Shown here: positions 22,001 through 34,587 of the stretch, piece by piece
Position numbering within the stretch: the stretch's first letter is position 1
Layout: each line of letters begins with the position of its first letter
Assembly: GCF_016920785.2 (NCBI RefSeq)
Contig: NW_024609880.1
Span: forward strand, 58,727,292-58,791,291
DNA length: 64,000 nt
Direction: 5' to 3'
Origin: Ixodes scapularis
Taxonomy: Eukaryota; Arthropoda; Arachnida; Ixodida; Ixodidae
Translations under genes and position numbers: made by a program
The notes under the pieces: model-generated
Told to the model about the DNA's origin: nothing
The model's input: only the letters and a program-made list of their open reading frames with translations
The model's database searches: none

Positions 22001-25000
22001 CTCATATTTTATTTTTACAATGTTTTTTTTTGACTAGTGATGGTTTGTAGAGCGTAAGTTTATATAAGGAATAAATAAACGAATAAATACATTAGAAAAT
22101 AATTGCGAACCGGTTTGACCTGCAGTGTGTTGTTTTATTTGACTGCTTCGAAATTTAGTAACGTTAACCTACAAATAACTGCTGCATGTAACGATCCGAA
22201 TAAAATCACGATTTAACCGGCAATGTGACGTAAATCAATACACAAGAAAAGTAACATGGGCGCAAACACCGATATTGGCCCGTGGCAGTTCATAGGAGTC
22301 ATCCTATGAATCCCACTTCCAAGTTTTGTCGTATAACCCCTGATAAAGTGAACGAGCATCGCAACTCGCAAATGTCAGGTGTATTTCTCCTCGATGTTGC
22401 ATTACGCAATCACTCTACTGATTGCAGAGTGTTCTTGAATCGCATTTTTATACTACGAGGAACACTGCCTCAGTATATTTTTAAGGAGAAATTAAAGGGC
22501 TACGAGGGAAATCTTAGCCAGTAGGCAGGCGCACACTTCGCTCTGGATTGCCCGTTTCCTCGGGCGTCGTTGTGCCCACCATACCAGCGTCAGCACAAGC
22601 GGCATTCACTTGCCTGAAGGCGCCGCGGATGAGTGGCATTAGGGATTTCCCTCGTGGCAGTTCCCAGTGCCGTAATGTGCTTGCCGTTTTGAAACTAACG
22701 ATGCAACAACGCGGCAAAAAAGGTTATATTTATACATTTTTCTCCAGCTTTGGCCTGTTCTACGCACGTGCCAAATATTCATTGCTCTTCCTTGCTTAAA
22801 TTTGCCAAAGCGGCAGGTCGTTGCTTGGAGGTCGGACGTGTGCCGGAGTTTGCGCTCCCAGTTAATGACGTGCTAGTGTATTGTCATGTTGCTTCATTAT
22901 AATCAATATTTCTTTCCGACTGTACCTTGTTTCACGATGACCTGGATCAGATTAGATTATTTTGAGAGGGTGTTTTGTGAAAGAATGCGGCGAGGATTAG
23001 TCTATAACCTGATTAATTATACGGAAAGGGGTTTCGTGAGCAGATATGCATTTTGTAGTATACTAAATTCATTAACATTGTTAGGAAGATATATGATCAT
23101 CATCTACATTATTAAACTTTCGTCAGGGATGCCTAAGGGCAAGGCAGAATTCTATATGAAAGACATGTGTTTGTTTGAATGTAAGATGTATACAAGCGTG
23201 CTTGATCAGCGGTGGGGGGGGGGGGGGGTTGACTTCCTTGCAAACAAGCATGCTGGATGAGCGGTGTAGAGTTGACTTTCTTGCAAACACTAGAAGCCTT
23301 CAATATTTCTATGATCTCCAAAGCTAGATGTGCATAATTAAACATTAGTTTATGATAATTCATTATCAGTCATATACAGTACGATCTTCGCCCCTCAGGA
23401 AAGACCGAATTCGTATTTCGTTATTGGTAACCTACTCTCTCTTTACCAAGAATAGAATGACATAGTTTTTTCATATCTTGAGCGACGTGTCAAATCTGCA
23501 GTATTTTCTTATTGCGTTTTATATTTCTGAAATATTTGTGTGTAAGCACTTTACAAGCATAATGTCGACGTGCGGTGGTTTCAGCATGGATCGACCGCAT
23601 TTATATCCCCACAATGCAAGGCCAGAGGTAAAATACGTTAAACGATTCTGGCAGCGTAAGCTGAGGCTGACGCAGTAACAGGAAATCAGTTGAAATATGT
23701 TTAGGTGATGGAAGGCGAAAATATAAATATTATGTCGCCCTCACAAGTCGACAAGAAAGATTATCGACGACGTGTCTCTCTGCCTAAACTAGCGGATTCG
23801 ATTCACATATAAAAAGATAGTCCTGCTCTGACCAGCCCCGGAGCACACAAATTAGTATAGTTACTTCAGTGTAGCCGGATAATAGAAAGTTGCACTTTTA
23901 TGCATCAGCCTGAAAACCTAACTATCTAGAATGGATTAAATGGACGATGAGGACGATCTGGAAGTTTAGTTTAACATTGAAATAGATGTCAGATGCCTTC
24001 TAAGTAATGCTTGCGAAAGTTTAGCCCGTAGTTGCGCCTGAGCGCCACACAAATTGATTTTACGAATACAGTAATAATCACGCCAAGATAGCGACGCTCA
24101 AGAATACAAAAAAAAATCAGCTTTTGAGTCACATAGACCATCACGTAAATTGAGGGTCATCAGGCGATTGGTCGAAGTGAACGAAGCCCGCTCGTCTTCA
24201 TTTTCAATCTTGAGGTGTTAAAAAAAAATTCACTTATCTCGATTCAATAACAATGAAATTATATATTTTTGTCAGAAAGTTTTGCTGCAATATAAGTAAA
24301 ATACAATTTTAGTCCGCTGACACCGTGGACTCAAATAGCCGAGTACTTTTCACTCGTGAATTTAGGGCGGAGACTGAATTGAACAGCGTTTAGTGAGGCA
24401 ACGAATTAATGCGAAGGTCCAAGCGAGCTGGACAAAAATAACGATAATAATCCGTGTAGGAGAGGAACAAGGGGACAAAGAACGAACACAAGTCTCCAAA
24501 CACAGCTAGGTGACTGGTGCGCCACTGAAAAATTCCGCCTACTCCTTATATCGAAAGAGAAGCCTCTCCGTTTTCAGTGGGGTGCTCTAGCAACTCAGCT
24601 AACTTTTTCTTTTTCCTTATTAGTTGCTTGGCGCACCAAACAAATACAACGCAAAGGCACAAATTTGACGTTCTAAATCGAAAAATATGCCCTCGCCCGC
24701 GCAGTGTGGTTAAAAAGCTTTAGTGGCAACCAGTCCGTCCAGAACTGGCAGCCAGTCGGGTTGCTCTCTCTATGCTCCATACACTCCTCTTAAGTGAACA
24801 GCACTTTCAATAAAATATTCTCGTACGGTAGGGGTGTCCACATCAGCGTGCCGCACCGCAATCGTTGATCTCCACATACTATGCAGGGCAATGGCCTTAA
24901 ACGTGTCATAGATCACGCCCCCTTCGTTCTCCACAGAAATAAAACAACAAAACAAAACGAATTCCGTAAGTTTATATTGGCAGATTTTTTTTTAAAGTGC

Positions 25001-25726
25001 GCTGTATGATGTACCTATAAAATACCGGATCCCAGCAGTCTTGAAATATATATTTTATATATTTCAGGCTTTCGTCAAAAAAAAAAAAAAAACAAATAAC
25101 AAAAACAACAAAAATGCCTTTCTCTTAAAGCCAGGGCTTAACAGGGAGCGTGCCACAATGTAGTTAGAAAACGAAAAACTTCACAGCTGGCCGAACCGGC
25201 ATCGTCTTAACCCTTTTGAGGACATCTTGGCCGGGGCCATCACAGTATCAAGACCGGTACAGAGCAACAGGAAAAACTACATTAACTAGATATTTGTTCA
25301 ATCGCTTGCGCTTAACCTCACATAGGTATTCCAAAGAAAATCGCACCTTTATAACTTGAAAAGCCTTTACAACGTGCAAGAAACTTCGTGCCCTCAAGCA
25401 TCTGACATCACTCGAAGGTATACCAAATTCAGATAAAGCATAATGCAGTCTAACTGGTAACGTAGTCTGCAAAAATAAGTCATTTTGATCCCACAAGGAA
25501 ATAAATCTAGTCAAGACGACGAAGAAAGAAATGAGCCAACCCCTGCCCTCCACTTCGCACAAAACAGAACAAGTTAGTGCGACTTGAACCCCACACAAAT
25601 ATCGAGAACACCATGTGCAACTTTTGTACACTAACTCTAGACATCCAAAGTACCTGGAGCACATTCCATACATTTGCCACAATAAAGAGGTAGGAACCTG
25701 TTAAGCGAGTGAACATTGAAACATTT
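19035..25726. other. Long stretch without recognisable genes
   Basis: About 6.7 kb, largely AT-rich. I see an A run at 21191-21206, a 15-base G run at 23214-23228 inside a degenerate tandem duplication (GATCAGCGGTG / GATGAGCGGTG with GTTGACTT) and a short AT-rich palindrome at about 25043-25070. Frames such as 22886-23260 (124 residues) lack domains. Nothing here supports a gene call. Confidence 0.45.
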
Positions 25727-25822
25727 AGACCCCCACCCACCCACCCACAACCCCCGTCCCCCAACACACACACACACGCACACACGCGCGCGCACACATA
25801 CAGGCGCACGCACACACACACT
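25727..25822. repeat. CCCA / CA / CG microsatellite cluster
   Basis: CCCACCCACCCACCCACAAC is followed by CA repeats, alternating GCGCGCGC and more CA units. Minus-strand frames rich in Cys and Val here are translations of GTGT repeats. Alternating purine-pyrimidine DNA of this kind can adopt the Z form (general knowledge). Confidence 0.85.
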
Positions 25823-26174
25823 TCAGGGGAGGGAGGGGAGGGGGCGTACTAAAGTTTGAGATTGGGAGAAAAAATTTAATGCAAGAACTGCTATTTCAAA
25901 GCGTTAACGTACTACATACGTGCCGTATTCAGTTACTAAAAAATATTTCTATTAACGACTCTTGACAAAAACGGCTTTGTGGGCAAGAACAGTTTTCTCA
26001 ATTTTACAGGGTAAATATTTTAAAGTACCTACGTTCTTTTTTTTTTTTTTTGTAAAATATACTTGTAACAAGTTGGCATAGTTTCTGCTTGCTCTAACTC
26101 ACTTTGTGCGAATATCGAAATCATGCACTGCTGCGAAAACGGGACATGATTCCTTATAGGGACAAAAGCACGCG

Positions 26175-26238
26175 ACAGCCGAAACGCACCTCAAAAACGG
26201 GACTGTCCCGGCCAAAACGGGACGTCTAGTCACCCTAA
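26175..26238. repeat. Possible DNA-transposon terminus (GGGACTGTCCC type)
   Basis: AACGGGACTGTCCCGGCC, then AAAACGGGACGTCTAGTCAC and CCTAACC look like a transposon end with subterminal CGGGAC repeats. I cannot locate the other end, so it is either truncated or lies beyond recognisable identity. Confidence 0.35.
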
Positions 26239-27057
26239 CCAGGCACCCATTAGCCCCGAGAACATGGCGTAGTGCCACCTGACGGGCCTATCGTCGTGAT
26301 GTACGATGGGGGATCACGTGACCGTTTCCTGCACTCTCCGTCAAGGGTGGGGTGTCTCGGTCTTCGCTTTTTTTTTTTTAATACTATGGGTGTTTAAGGC
26401 TTTTTGGAACCCACTTCTTCATTTCGCTACTCGACTCCCTCAAGTTCCTAAATCGGCTACCGTATGAATGTCTGCGGGGAGCTCCGGCTCCGGGGAGCCG
26501 GTGAGCCGGTTGCAGGCGAGCAGGGAACCGGTCGCTGCGACCAATTTGTTGTTTCGGCGGCTGTCTCGCGCACCGCAAAGGGTGCTGACTAAGTGCGACC
26601 TACCGTTGAAGGTAAGCGTATATTTTTAACTTATATGCGACCGGCCACCCCAGTACAACTGTGTAATCCTTTTCAGTTGTGCTGCTTGTAAGCATCATCA
26701 ATGCGTTCGTGGACATAGCCCACGAAACCTCCATGCTGTTGCTCGAGGGCGAAAAAGTTCTTGAAGCAGGACACGTGTTTACCCTCCTGCAGCATCAAGA
26801 AGCTGAATGAGGATTCCAACACGTTCATTGAATTCGTTCTCCAAACGTCGGCACTCACTTCGGACCCGCACGAGCCGGAGATAACACTGATTGGAAGAAT
26901 GATGTGATGCACGCATGCGTGACATCACTCTCTCCGGTAACTTTTCGTGTCTGTCACTTACAAGCACAATGCAAGAAAGCGTCAAATTCGGACGTGCGCC
27001 AAGAAAATCCCACCACCCTTTTTGTGGAGATCCGCTAAAATAGCTTCAGAGCACTTA

Positions 27058-28425
27058 AGGCCCTGTCACACTGAGGCAACACGACGGCAACAGCAACACA
27101 ACACGTTGTCCAACAGTCGGGCAACTGTTTACTCGCTTCCCGTGACGTCCGACAAACCTGTCACATCAGAGCAACAGCGGCACAACATGAACGGCAACAA
27201 AAATGTTGACTCGGTATGACAGCTTTCCGTAACAAAAAACAGCAGCAACCTATGTTGGACAACGTGTGTTGCCCTGATCGCTGGCTGAGTGAATTTCGGG
27301 CCGGCAACACGACAACACAGATAGCTTCGATGGCAGAGATAGTTCGCTATCAATAATGTCTTACTCAAATAAAGGCTTGGAAAAGTTTATTTATTAATAA
27401 TTAAGACTGGTGTGTAGCTAGAATAATTTGATAAATGTTTTTACTGCGTAATTACAGAAAGCGATTTCAAAATGGTCAGAGCTACGGTCGTGAATGTTCA
27501 GACGGGTGTTAAAAGTATAACTGCAGAGAGACGAGCTAACATTACTGCTAGTGAAATAAAAAAAAAAAACATGCCTACTCACGCGTTGATAAACTATAAT
27601 AAAATAATCCAGGAGAGCAAATATTAAGAAATTTAAGCATTAAAATGCCCACTATGATCATGAATGTTGATGCTTGGAACTTGAAAACAGCAGCTACCAG
27701 ACACCTGGTTTGTTTCGAAAATCCCCAGTACGTTTTGGGGAATGAAGCGATTACACAGCAGGCGGTAGGCAAATAGACAGCGTTGAAAAAATATTTATTC
27801 CACCGATTGTTATGAAGGCCGATTGTGTCGGTGTCGCAGTTTTTAAGTACTGTGAGTTCAGCTCAACACCACGCCACAAAAGATGCCTTGGAGTACGGCC
27901 GTTGGTAACTCAATTTTATAGCAGAAACAGGAATTGCATGAAAGAAAGAACCAGACAGAAACACTTCATATGGTAGCGTCAATCCTTAACATACATCAGC
28001 TATATCACTTTCATCGGTTAGAGCTATCTGCTTTGTCAGTGAATGAAGAAGATTTTGATAAATTGTAGGGTGAAAAATACTCCATGTATCAAGTTTTCTA
28101 ATCACAGTCACTGCTTAATGTCGTCCCGTGGTAATTTATGGACCTTCGAACACACCAGCACTTTGTAGAGTAACATTTCCAGCGACTCTGCGCCGCACAC
28201 AAACGAAGGCGAACAATCAAGATATCCGAGTTTTCCCCGTATTGTCCCCAACGCCACCGCGGTGTGACAGGGTTTTCGGATAACAAATCGGGTAACAAGG
28301 TTGCCGGGTGGTGGCAGCATGTTGCCCGACTCTTGTTGCCGCGATGTGACATGGTCGCTGACAAAGCGATTTCCTCGTGTTGCCGGACAGAGTAGTCAAA
28401 CTGCTGTCTCAGTGTGATAGGGCCT
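27058..28425. mobile_element. PIF/Harbinger-like non-autonomous element with TTA target duplication
   Basis: The terminal inverted repeats are AGGCCCTGTCACACTGAG at the left and the complement of AGGCCCTATCACACTGAG at the right, with two mismatches in 21 bp. TTA flanks both ends exactly (27055-27057, 28426-28428), the three-base target duplication typical of PIF/Harbinger. Inside both ends lie subterminal runs of GCAACAC, CCGGCAAC and TTGCCG units. The 1368-bp body contains no transposase. Minus-strand frames near the right end (28098-28469) arise from the subterminal repeats. It is inserted downstream of a minus-strand THAP exon. Confidence 0.8.
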
Positions 28426-28476
28426 TTACCGAACATCTTCGCTCCGACCGCGTGCACGGTCTTCATCACGACAGTG

Positions 28477-28635
28477 CTATCTGAACAATGTTGAACTTTT
28501 AGAATTTAATTTGGCGATTCTAAGTTTCACAAGCCACTCTGTGAGCAGCTGCTTCACCTTGGGGTAGATGTGGAAGCTGATGTTTGGGTCGGTACCGTAA
28601 CTTCGGCATTGCGGTACCAAACAGCACTTTACCAT
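28477..28635 (-). pseudogene. THAP domain, first half
   Basis: The minus-strand frame from an ATG at 28635-28633 to a stop at 28479-28477 gives 52 residues. It begins MVKCCLVPQCRSYG, then NISFHIYPKV, then a W in LLTEWLVKLRI. The CxxxxC pair, the FH.(F/Y)P motif and the conserved W are in the order and spacing of a THAP zinc finger. The second half (CxxH and the AVPTIF-type end) is missing, so this is either one exon of a spliced gene or a remnant. I do not see a convincing donor site. THAP domains occur in P-type transposases and in domesticated DNA-binding proteins, and the repeat context favours the former. It is too short to be functional alone. Confidence 0.55.
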
Positions 28636-29659
28636 TGCTCCCTCAGCTCAACAACTGCCGAAGCCGATGCACACGTGTACTGATCAGGCTTCAAACAAAG
28701 AAAACAAATGCGAAAGTACCGAGCGAACGGTTTCCGAAGACCCCGACCAAAGCAAGGCCGGATAGCTGGCCCTATCACGTGATCCCCCATCCTAGTTGCA
28801 GTCGAGCGATCGCAGCACTCCAATCGGTCCCGCTCGGGGCCAATATCTATGCTTAAAGATTTGTGTTTGTCCCTCTTGGTCGCCTTCTTTGGCGATTATT
28901 ATCGCCGTTCGTCAGCAGCATAAGGTTCTTTTTCTCACAAGAGAAAAATATAAATTGCGCATTATTGTGTCTTGTTCGCTTTTTCACGCGATTCTTGCTT
29001 GCACACGTGAAGGGAGTTGCATAACATGTTCAAGACCGACGCACTGCAGTTTCCGGTACTCCTTAGAACAGTTCTCGGTGCTCCACGGACCTCTTTTAGC
29101 GCGCTGCTGTCTTTTCTCATATCCATCCAGTTTTTCGTTCAACAAGACCTTTTTGCGCCTGTGGTGTACTGAAGCGTTGTGCGCGAATATGCGACGATGA
29201 GGACATCTGTAAACGTCCCTGTGTGAACCAAAAACTGCGTCGCTTTAACGCCGAGCCTGCTCCAGTAGGAATATACTTGTTTCATGTCTTGGGCTAGTTA
29301 GGCTGATGGCGTCCGCGTTCAGCCTGATTAACATTCTGTGATTTTACTTGCGATTTCGCAATGTGGCGTCGCTCGTGCGTCATAAAGCAAAAGCTTGGCG
29401 GAAGCTGCGGTGCTCACCGCCACACTTGCGAAATCGCCAGTAAAATCGCACCATGTCGGGCTTTAAACATGTCATGGTGTTCTCTTTCACTTTGTACTTA
29501 ACAGCGACACTAAAAATTATTGTTCTCCGTAATGCGATAGCGCCGCTAGCCAGGCAATCAGTAATAAAAGTGTCGAAAAAAAAAGGAAGGTCCTTAGACA
29601 CAGTTGCATTTGAATCCGCTTGGCCGCTTTGTGTCAACAAAAGCCTGCGAGTCACCGAG

Positions 29660-30200
29660 TCATGATATCCGGATTATTCGTGATTCGTGTAAAGTATGGC
29701 AACCAATTCGAAGAGTAGATTGGCAGGCGGCATTCGAAGCACGAATGTCCTGGTTACTCGCAGTCGCAACACGGTACAACGCTCTCAAACCACAAAGCAC
29801 GCTTCTTGTGTAATAGGCGAATGACGCGTGATTTCATGTTCTTGCATAAAGTTGTTAATGGTGTCGTTTACTGCACAGCGTTACTGAACAGTGTATATTT
29901 TCGCGTTCTTCAACGGTCTATTCGCATAAGCTCATTGTTCTATCCTTCCATTTTACACAACGCTCACCCTATTACCCGACTGCAACTGGTTTTTAACAAA
30001 TTCAAATCCAACTTAGATGAACTTGGTATTAATATTTTTAAATGTGAATGAACATTTAGAAAGTGCATCGATGTCTTCCTTTCGTTCTGACATGTACATT
30101 TGTTCTTGAGATACGAATTCTTTTATTTAGATGTAGTGCAACACTAAGAAGGCGTATAGCTGTTTGTGTGGCACTGAAAATAAAGGAAATGAATGAATGA
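29660..30200 (+). pseudogene. LINE ORF2 C-terminal remnant with 3' tail
   Basis: Plus-strand frames encode SWLLAVATRYNALKPQSTLLV and then, after a frameshift near 29810, CNRRMTRDFMFLHKVVNGV with ITRLQLVFNKF before the stop at 30051. This order matches the end of CR1/Jockey-like ORF2 proteins I associate with ticks. The frame change and the missing RT core mark it as a dead, 5'-truncated copy. The 3' end is AATAAAGG followed by GAATGAATGAAT at about 30179-30200. Confidence 0.7.
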
Positions 30201-30782
30201 ATAGCTCACCGCATCATCTACGCACTTGACCCCTAAATTCTAATGAAACCGACAGTTCACTGTTGACGTCACCTCCGTTTTTAGAGAGCTTGTGAGGCGG
30301 GAAAGCCGAACGACAGGTTTGGTTTCGATGATTTGTCTAATAGAAAACATTAATCTTGATAAAAATGTATAAAACGATTGACCATATTTTCAGGTCCCTA
30401 GAGGGTCAGAAAGTAGCCTTATCCGAAGAAGTTTCAAATTGTCTCCAAGATGCCTTTACAAGAACGCACGCTGCTATAAGCGGTCTGCCAATTTTCAGCG
30501 CCAATATCTACCCATTCTTTTGAAAATTAAAAGCCACCCTTAAAACTGGACCGTTAGGTTTTAATGTCAAACAAAACCAACCTCTAAATGTTGGAAAGTC
30601 TGGGTCTGGTTCGTTGAGCATCCACATGAGGCATGGAAGCGAAGGGAAGAGGGAATTTTAATCGTGCCGTGCAAATTAATATACGTTTATTTCACGGTTG
30701 TTAGAAAAGTGCAACAAGCACCATATGCTCGTCGCTTTTTTATTTACGCACCGATTCTGCGGACTAGGTTTTTTTCTTTTTT
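30201..30782. other. No recognisable feature
   Basis: About 580 bp between a LINE tail and a GAGCGC-family copy. No coding frame or terminal repeat is recognised. Confidence 0.45.
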
Positions 30783-31128
30783 AAAACGCAGCTCTTAGGC
30801 GCCCGTTTCTGGCTTGAGCGGCGTCGCCGCCGGCGTCGGCGTCGCCGTCGGCGTAACCGCGCCGTGCATTATGGGACGCGTGCCGTCACTGATGACGTCA
30901 TCAGTGACGTCACGGATGACGGCATCGTCATCGTCACTGATGACGTCATTGTCACGTGACCTCTAGGGGTCACGTGACCCCCGTGAGGTCACGTGACCCT
31001 CGTGAGGCGACGGCGACGCCGCTCAGAGGGGGGAGTAGCAGACAGGATGAGAAGGTGAGGAGGAGGGAGGAGGGGTATACCTTCCCCTCAGTACCCTTCC
31101 CTCCTCCTCCTCAAGAGCTGCGCTCTAA
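30783..31128. repeat. GAGCGC-ended GGA-rich repeat copy
   Basis: The left end AAAACGCAGCTCTTAGGCGC is a diverged form of the family terminus; the right end is AAGAGCTGCGCTCTAA. The left interior has GCGGCGTCGCCGCCGGCGTC and CATTATGGGACG. The middle (30885-31015) is packed with TGATGACGTCATCA and GTCACGTGACC palindromes. The right is GGA-rich. The 87-residue plus-strand frame at 30956-31219 is a repeat translation. Confidence 0.75.
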
Positions 31129-34070
31129 TTTGGTGTTAAAGGAAGTTTTAACAGGCTTCATTCTTCTTTTTATCTACGTGGGTGGGGGGAAAGAGCAGAG
31201 GAACGGCTTAGATATATAGTGACTACGCAATATTCAAAGTGTGATTCACTTGGATTATCTCAAAAAACAACAAAACAGTCGTTAAAGGCTGACTCGAGAA
31301 AGCGGCTTTTTTTTCTATGGTCTTTGAATGCTAGGGAAAGGAAGGGTATTGTATATGTAGATCATCTTATCGACGCTCTGCAGTCTATAAGATGGCGGGG
31401 TCATGAGCTAAGAAGAACGCCAGAAAACGAATCACATAGCAAGAAGCGTGAACATATTAAGCACACCACCTGCGTTTCATAAGTTTACATGTAGTGACTA
31501 AAAAGAACCTTCACACCTGGACCCGTGAGATCGCAAGGAGACTTGAGACCTTCGCTTTTTGCGCCCCGGGTCCTCTGCCCGAACATACGGCGCATGCTTC
31601 GTCGCTTTCGTCCTGAATGAAGGCAGTTGCCCCATGAATAGATTACGAGCTCGTGTCGCCCTGAAAGGACATCATCTAATCTATTGTGCACGAAAATCGA
31701 TGATAGACAAACAAGAATTTCAACACATTACGTCACATCATAGTAGACGTTGTGGAATGAGCCCGTTGAAGCGGTTGCTTTCAAATTTCTGGAAGTACGT
31801 TCTGTTCAGATTCCAATTTATTTTTCATCCAATCTTTATAAGTTGTATGCGCAAGAATTTTATTCCGTAGGTGTTCTTATCCTCTGCATCCGGTGCATTA
31901 TCGAACTTCGGAGCACTCCACGTGGGCAATGTAGACCAGAAAAGGCATAAACAAAAACAACAAACATAGATTTCGTTCAAAGGAAAATAATAACACGCAA
32001 TAACCACGTGCAATCATGCGCAAGAATGAATGCTAAAAACAAAAATGCCGAAGTTTCTTTCTTGTTTTCGCAAGCACAGGCAAGTTTTTTTCCAAGGCCT
32101 CTAAATACAGATAAAAAAATTCCATTGCCTTATTTTCCAAATAGAAAAAAGCACAACACAAAAGCAAAAACACAAGACCAGCTCAGATCTCGTTAGCGAT
32201 TCTCTTTGCTCATCGAAACAAAACAGAATTAAGAAAGGAGCTCCTAAACTCTCAACATTGCGGAAACTCGAAGTCAAGAAACAAATAAAACGGACGCGCT
32301 TTAAAGACTCGCGCTTTATGTTCAATATCATTAGGAGATTACCCCCTTGTGGACTTCTCAGTCGTAATACGCTAAACGCTGTTGCCAGGTGCTTCGTCAC
32401 TGCGGACACTTGCATTGACTAATTAGCTTCTCTTGGTCGATACCAGACTCCTTTCCATAAATATTACACGCGACTATGTGACCATTAAAGGTTCTCGTCC
32501 TCTTGCCTGGGCTCGCTCCATACACAATTTCTGCTAGATTGCACGTAATTGGAAACACCAGCGAAGGAGCGCCCGACCTTCTTTCGCAGTTTTATCTTAT
32601 AGTCACAAGTATGTAAATGGTTACACGGCTACCGCCAAATGGCTGCTTGTATTAAAAAATAATGTTAGATGTTCTGAAATTTAAAAAAAAAGTGATGCCT
32701 TTTATAGTGATGATAGCTGAAGCGATCATAGCGGGCTACTCGGCAATTTTATTAAGCGTTATGGGTGCGTGGTCATTTCCTTACTTCAGCTAAGACTGCG
32801 TCAGCTGTTATAGCAACATTTTAGTGTTATCGGTGCCGCCCATAAAGCCCTCATCTTTCTAAAGATGAAGTAGTTTATGCGTGATCAGGTTTATGCGTGC
32901 TCACATACGCACACGCACAAACAAATTACTTTTTGAAACATTTTTGACAAACATAAACATGGCGCCCTCTACCCCCATGTTTACGCGATACTCATCCTGC
33001 CTCTTTAAGAAAAGCGGACAGTAAGACGTAAAGAGCGGGATGATTTGGCTTCTACGAATACTTTCAGGAGCGAGCGCTCATTTGAGAAAGGTACCGTTTG
33101 TTTTGAACAAAATATGTTTTTTTAATCCTAGGTATAATCTATACATCGCCTAAATCTCAATGTCGACAAACGTTTAAAAACTGGAATAAAAATATAGAAC
33201 TTGTTTTTAGTTAGGAGCTAGCAGCCAGAGGAACCTGCGATACACTGCAACAAATGGAGTCTCATCGGGAACAGCTACACCGTGTGCACCCTAAATAAAA
33301 TTGCAACGGTATTTATCTGAGCGCTTGATGTGACTTGTGCACGACGCTGCCTAATCAAACGTTACTTTTAAAATGTTTTTCGCTGTTGACAGTTTTTTTT
33401 CTCTCTCTTACTACGTCGGACAACTGGACACCAATGTTGCCTTACGTATCCATACTATATTTTTGTTTCCTTTTACGTCCGACCGCAGTCCACGCTATGG
33501 TCACAGGGAGACATTCAAGCAGCACGAAAAGTGCTTCGTCGCGGCGGCCATAAATTTTGTTGCGTTTACTAGAAAGGTTTAGGGAACCGCTTTCACCACA
33601 TCCGACACAGTACGATAAGTCCTCCGGAACGAACTGCTCATGTGAGAGTCTTCCGCGGTAGCTCATGCTCAGTGCGTACCGTGAACTCGTCATACCGTAT
33701 CGGATAAGCAAGAACGGTCTCCTAAAACTTTCTACTATCTCCGACTAAACCGATCGCGAACAATAAATGTGCCGCCGTTCTCTGCTCTTTTTGTGACTGA
33801 TTAGTTCAGTCAGTGACAGTAAACTTGCACAGACAACCAGAGCCTTGGCAACGTACATTTTGGCGTCGCTCAATTTGCCGCATCCGATCGTTACAAAGAC
33901 TGCGTTTTTTTTAACTACATAAAACAAGTATTGCAGAATTGGAAAGCGTTACGGTGCTGAATCACAGGATCACCACCGCTTGTGCGAACCAGTCCTAAGA
34001 GGAAGCTCAGTACAGCAGTGTCTGGTTTAATTTTTCGCTTCCTGACGCATGTCCCAATGAAAGGTATGGG
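31129..34070. other. No recognisable feature
   Basis: About 2.9 kb of mostly AT-rich sequence. Several frames of 60-104 residues occur without recognisable domains. I see no terminal inverted repeats or RNA genes. Confidence 0.45.
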
Positions 34071-34587
34071 TACAGTCGGGGACAAAAGTCCCTAGGACGC
34101 GCGAGCTGCGACTGAAACGCATTGCTCTGCCATCTGCCGGCGGGTCGCCTATTTTCGAGATCACACAAAAGCGCATGCGCGTCCTACTGTGCCTGCAAAC
34201 ATGTCTGTTTTCCCGCTCTCCTGCGGCGCGGTGCCTAACTCGGAATCGGGCGCGTGGTACCGCCTCGGAGATAGCGCTTACTGACATGGCACCTATAAAG
34301 CAAGAACTCACGGGAGCTCAAGTGAGCGATAAACTCAACTGATTATAAAGCAAGGTGCGCTGACATGGCGAAATGCAACGCAATGCCGCAGGCGATATCT
34401 CCAGTTTCGGAATGTGCAGCAGACGCTCGTCACCCGCAAGCCCTATCTCCGAGACATGTTTGCATGCACAGTAGGACGCGCATTCGCTTTTGTGTGATCT
34501 CGAAACCAGGCGACCCGCCGGCAGATGGCAGAGCGATGCGTTTCAGTTGTAGCTCGCGCGCCCTGGGGACTTTTGTCCCCGATTGGA
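34071..34587. mobile_element. Foldback element with about 130-bp inverted arms
   Basis: The arms at 34071-34206 and 34452-34587 are inverted copies with high identity. They begin GGGGACAAAAGTCCC on the left and end in the same motif inverted on the right. They share GAAACGCAT, CTCTGCCATCTGCCGGCGGG and CGAGATCACACAAAAGCG segments. The 245-bp centre has weaker complementarity (CGGAGATAG / CTATCTCCG). The predicted frames (34027-34311 minus, 34365-34652 plus) are mirror translations of the arms, which explains their shared CVISK-type peptides; they are not genes. Confidence 0.85.

Larger units (their letters stand above)
26250..28842. mobile_element. Candidate inverted-ended element carrying a THAP exon
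   Basis: GATGGGGGATCACGTGA at about 26306-26322 and TCACGTGATCCCCCATC at about 28776-28792 are inverted copies. Weaker inverted similarity extends outward through ATTAGCCCCGAGAAC and CCCGCTCGGGGCCAAT. Together they could delimit a 2.6-kb transposon, read on the minus strand, whose first exon is the THAP half-domain at 28477-28635. No transposase catalytic domain is recognisable inside, and a PIF/Harbinger-like element has inserted in the middle. Element boundaries are uncertain. Confidence 0.4.

Noticed and set aside
22886..23260. 124-residue plus-strand frame
   Set aside because: No recognisable domain; it ends in a poly-G tract and degenerate duplication, and lacks an exon-like or gene context.
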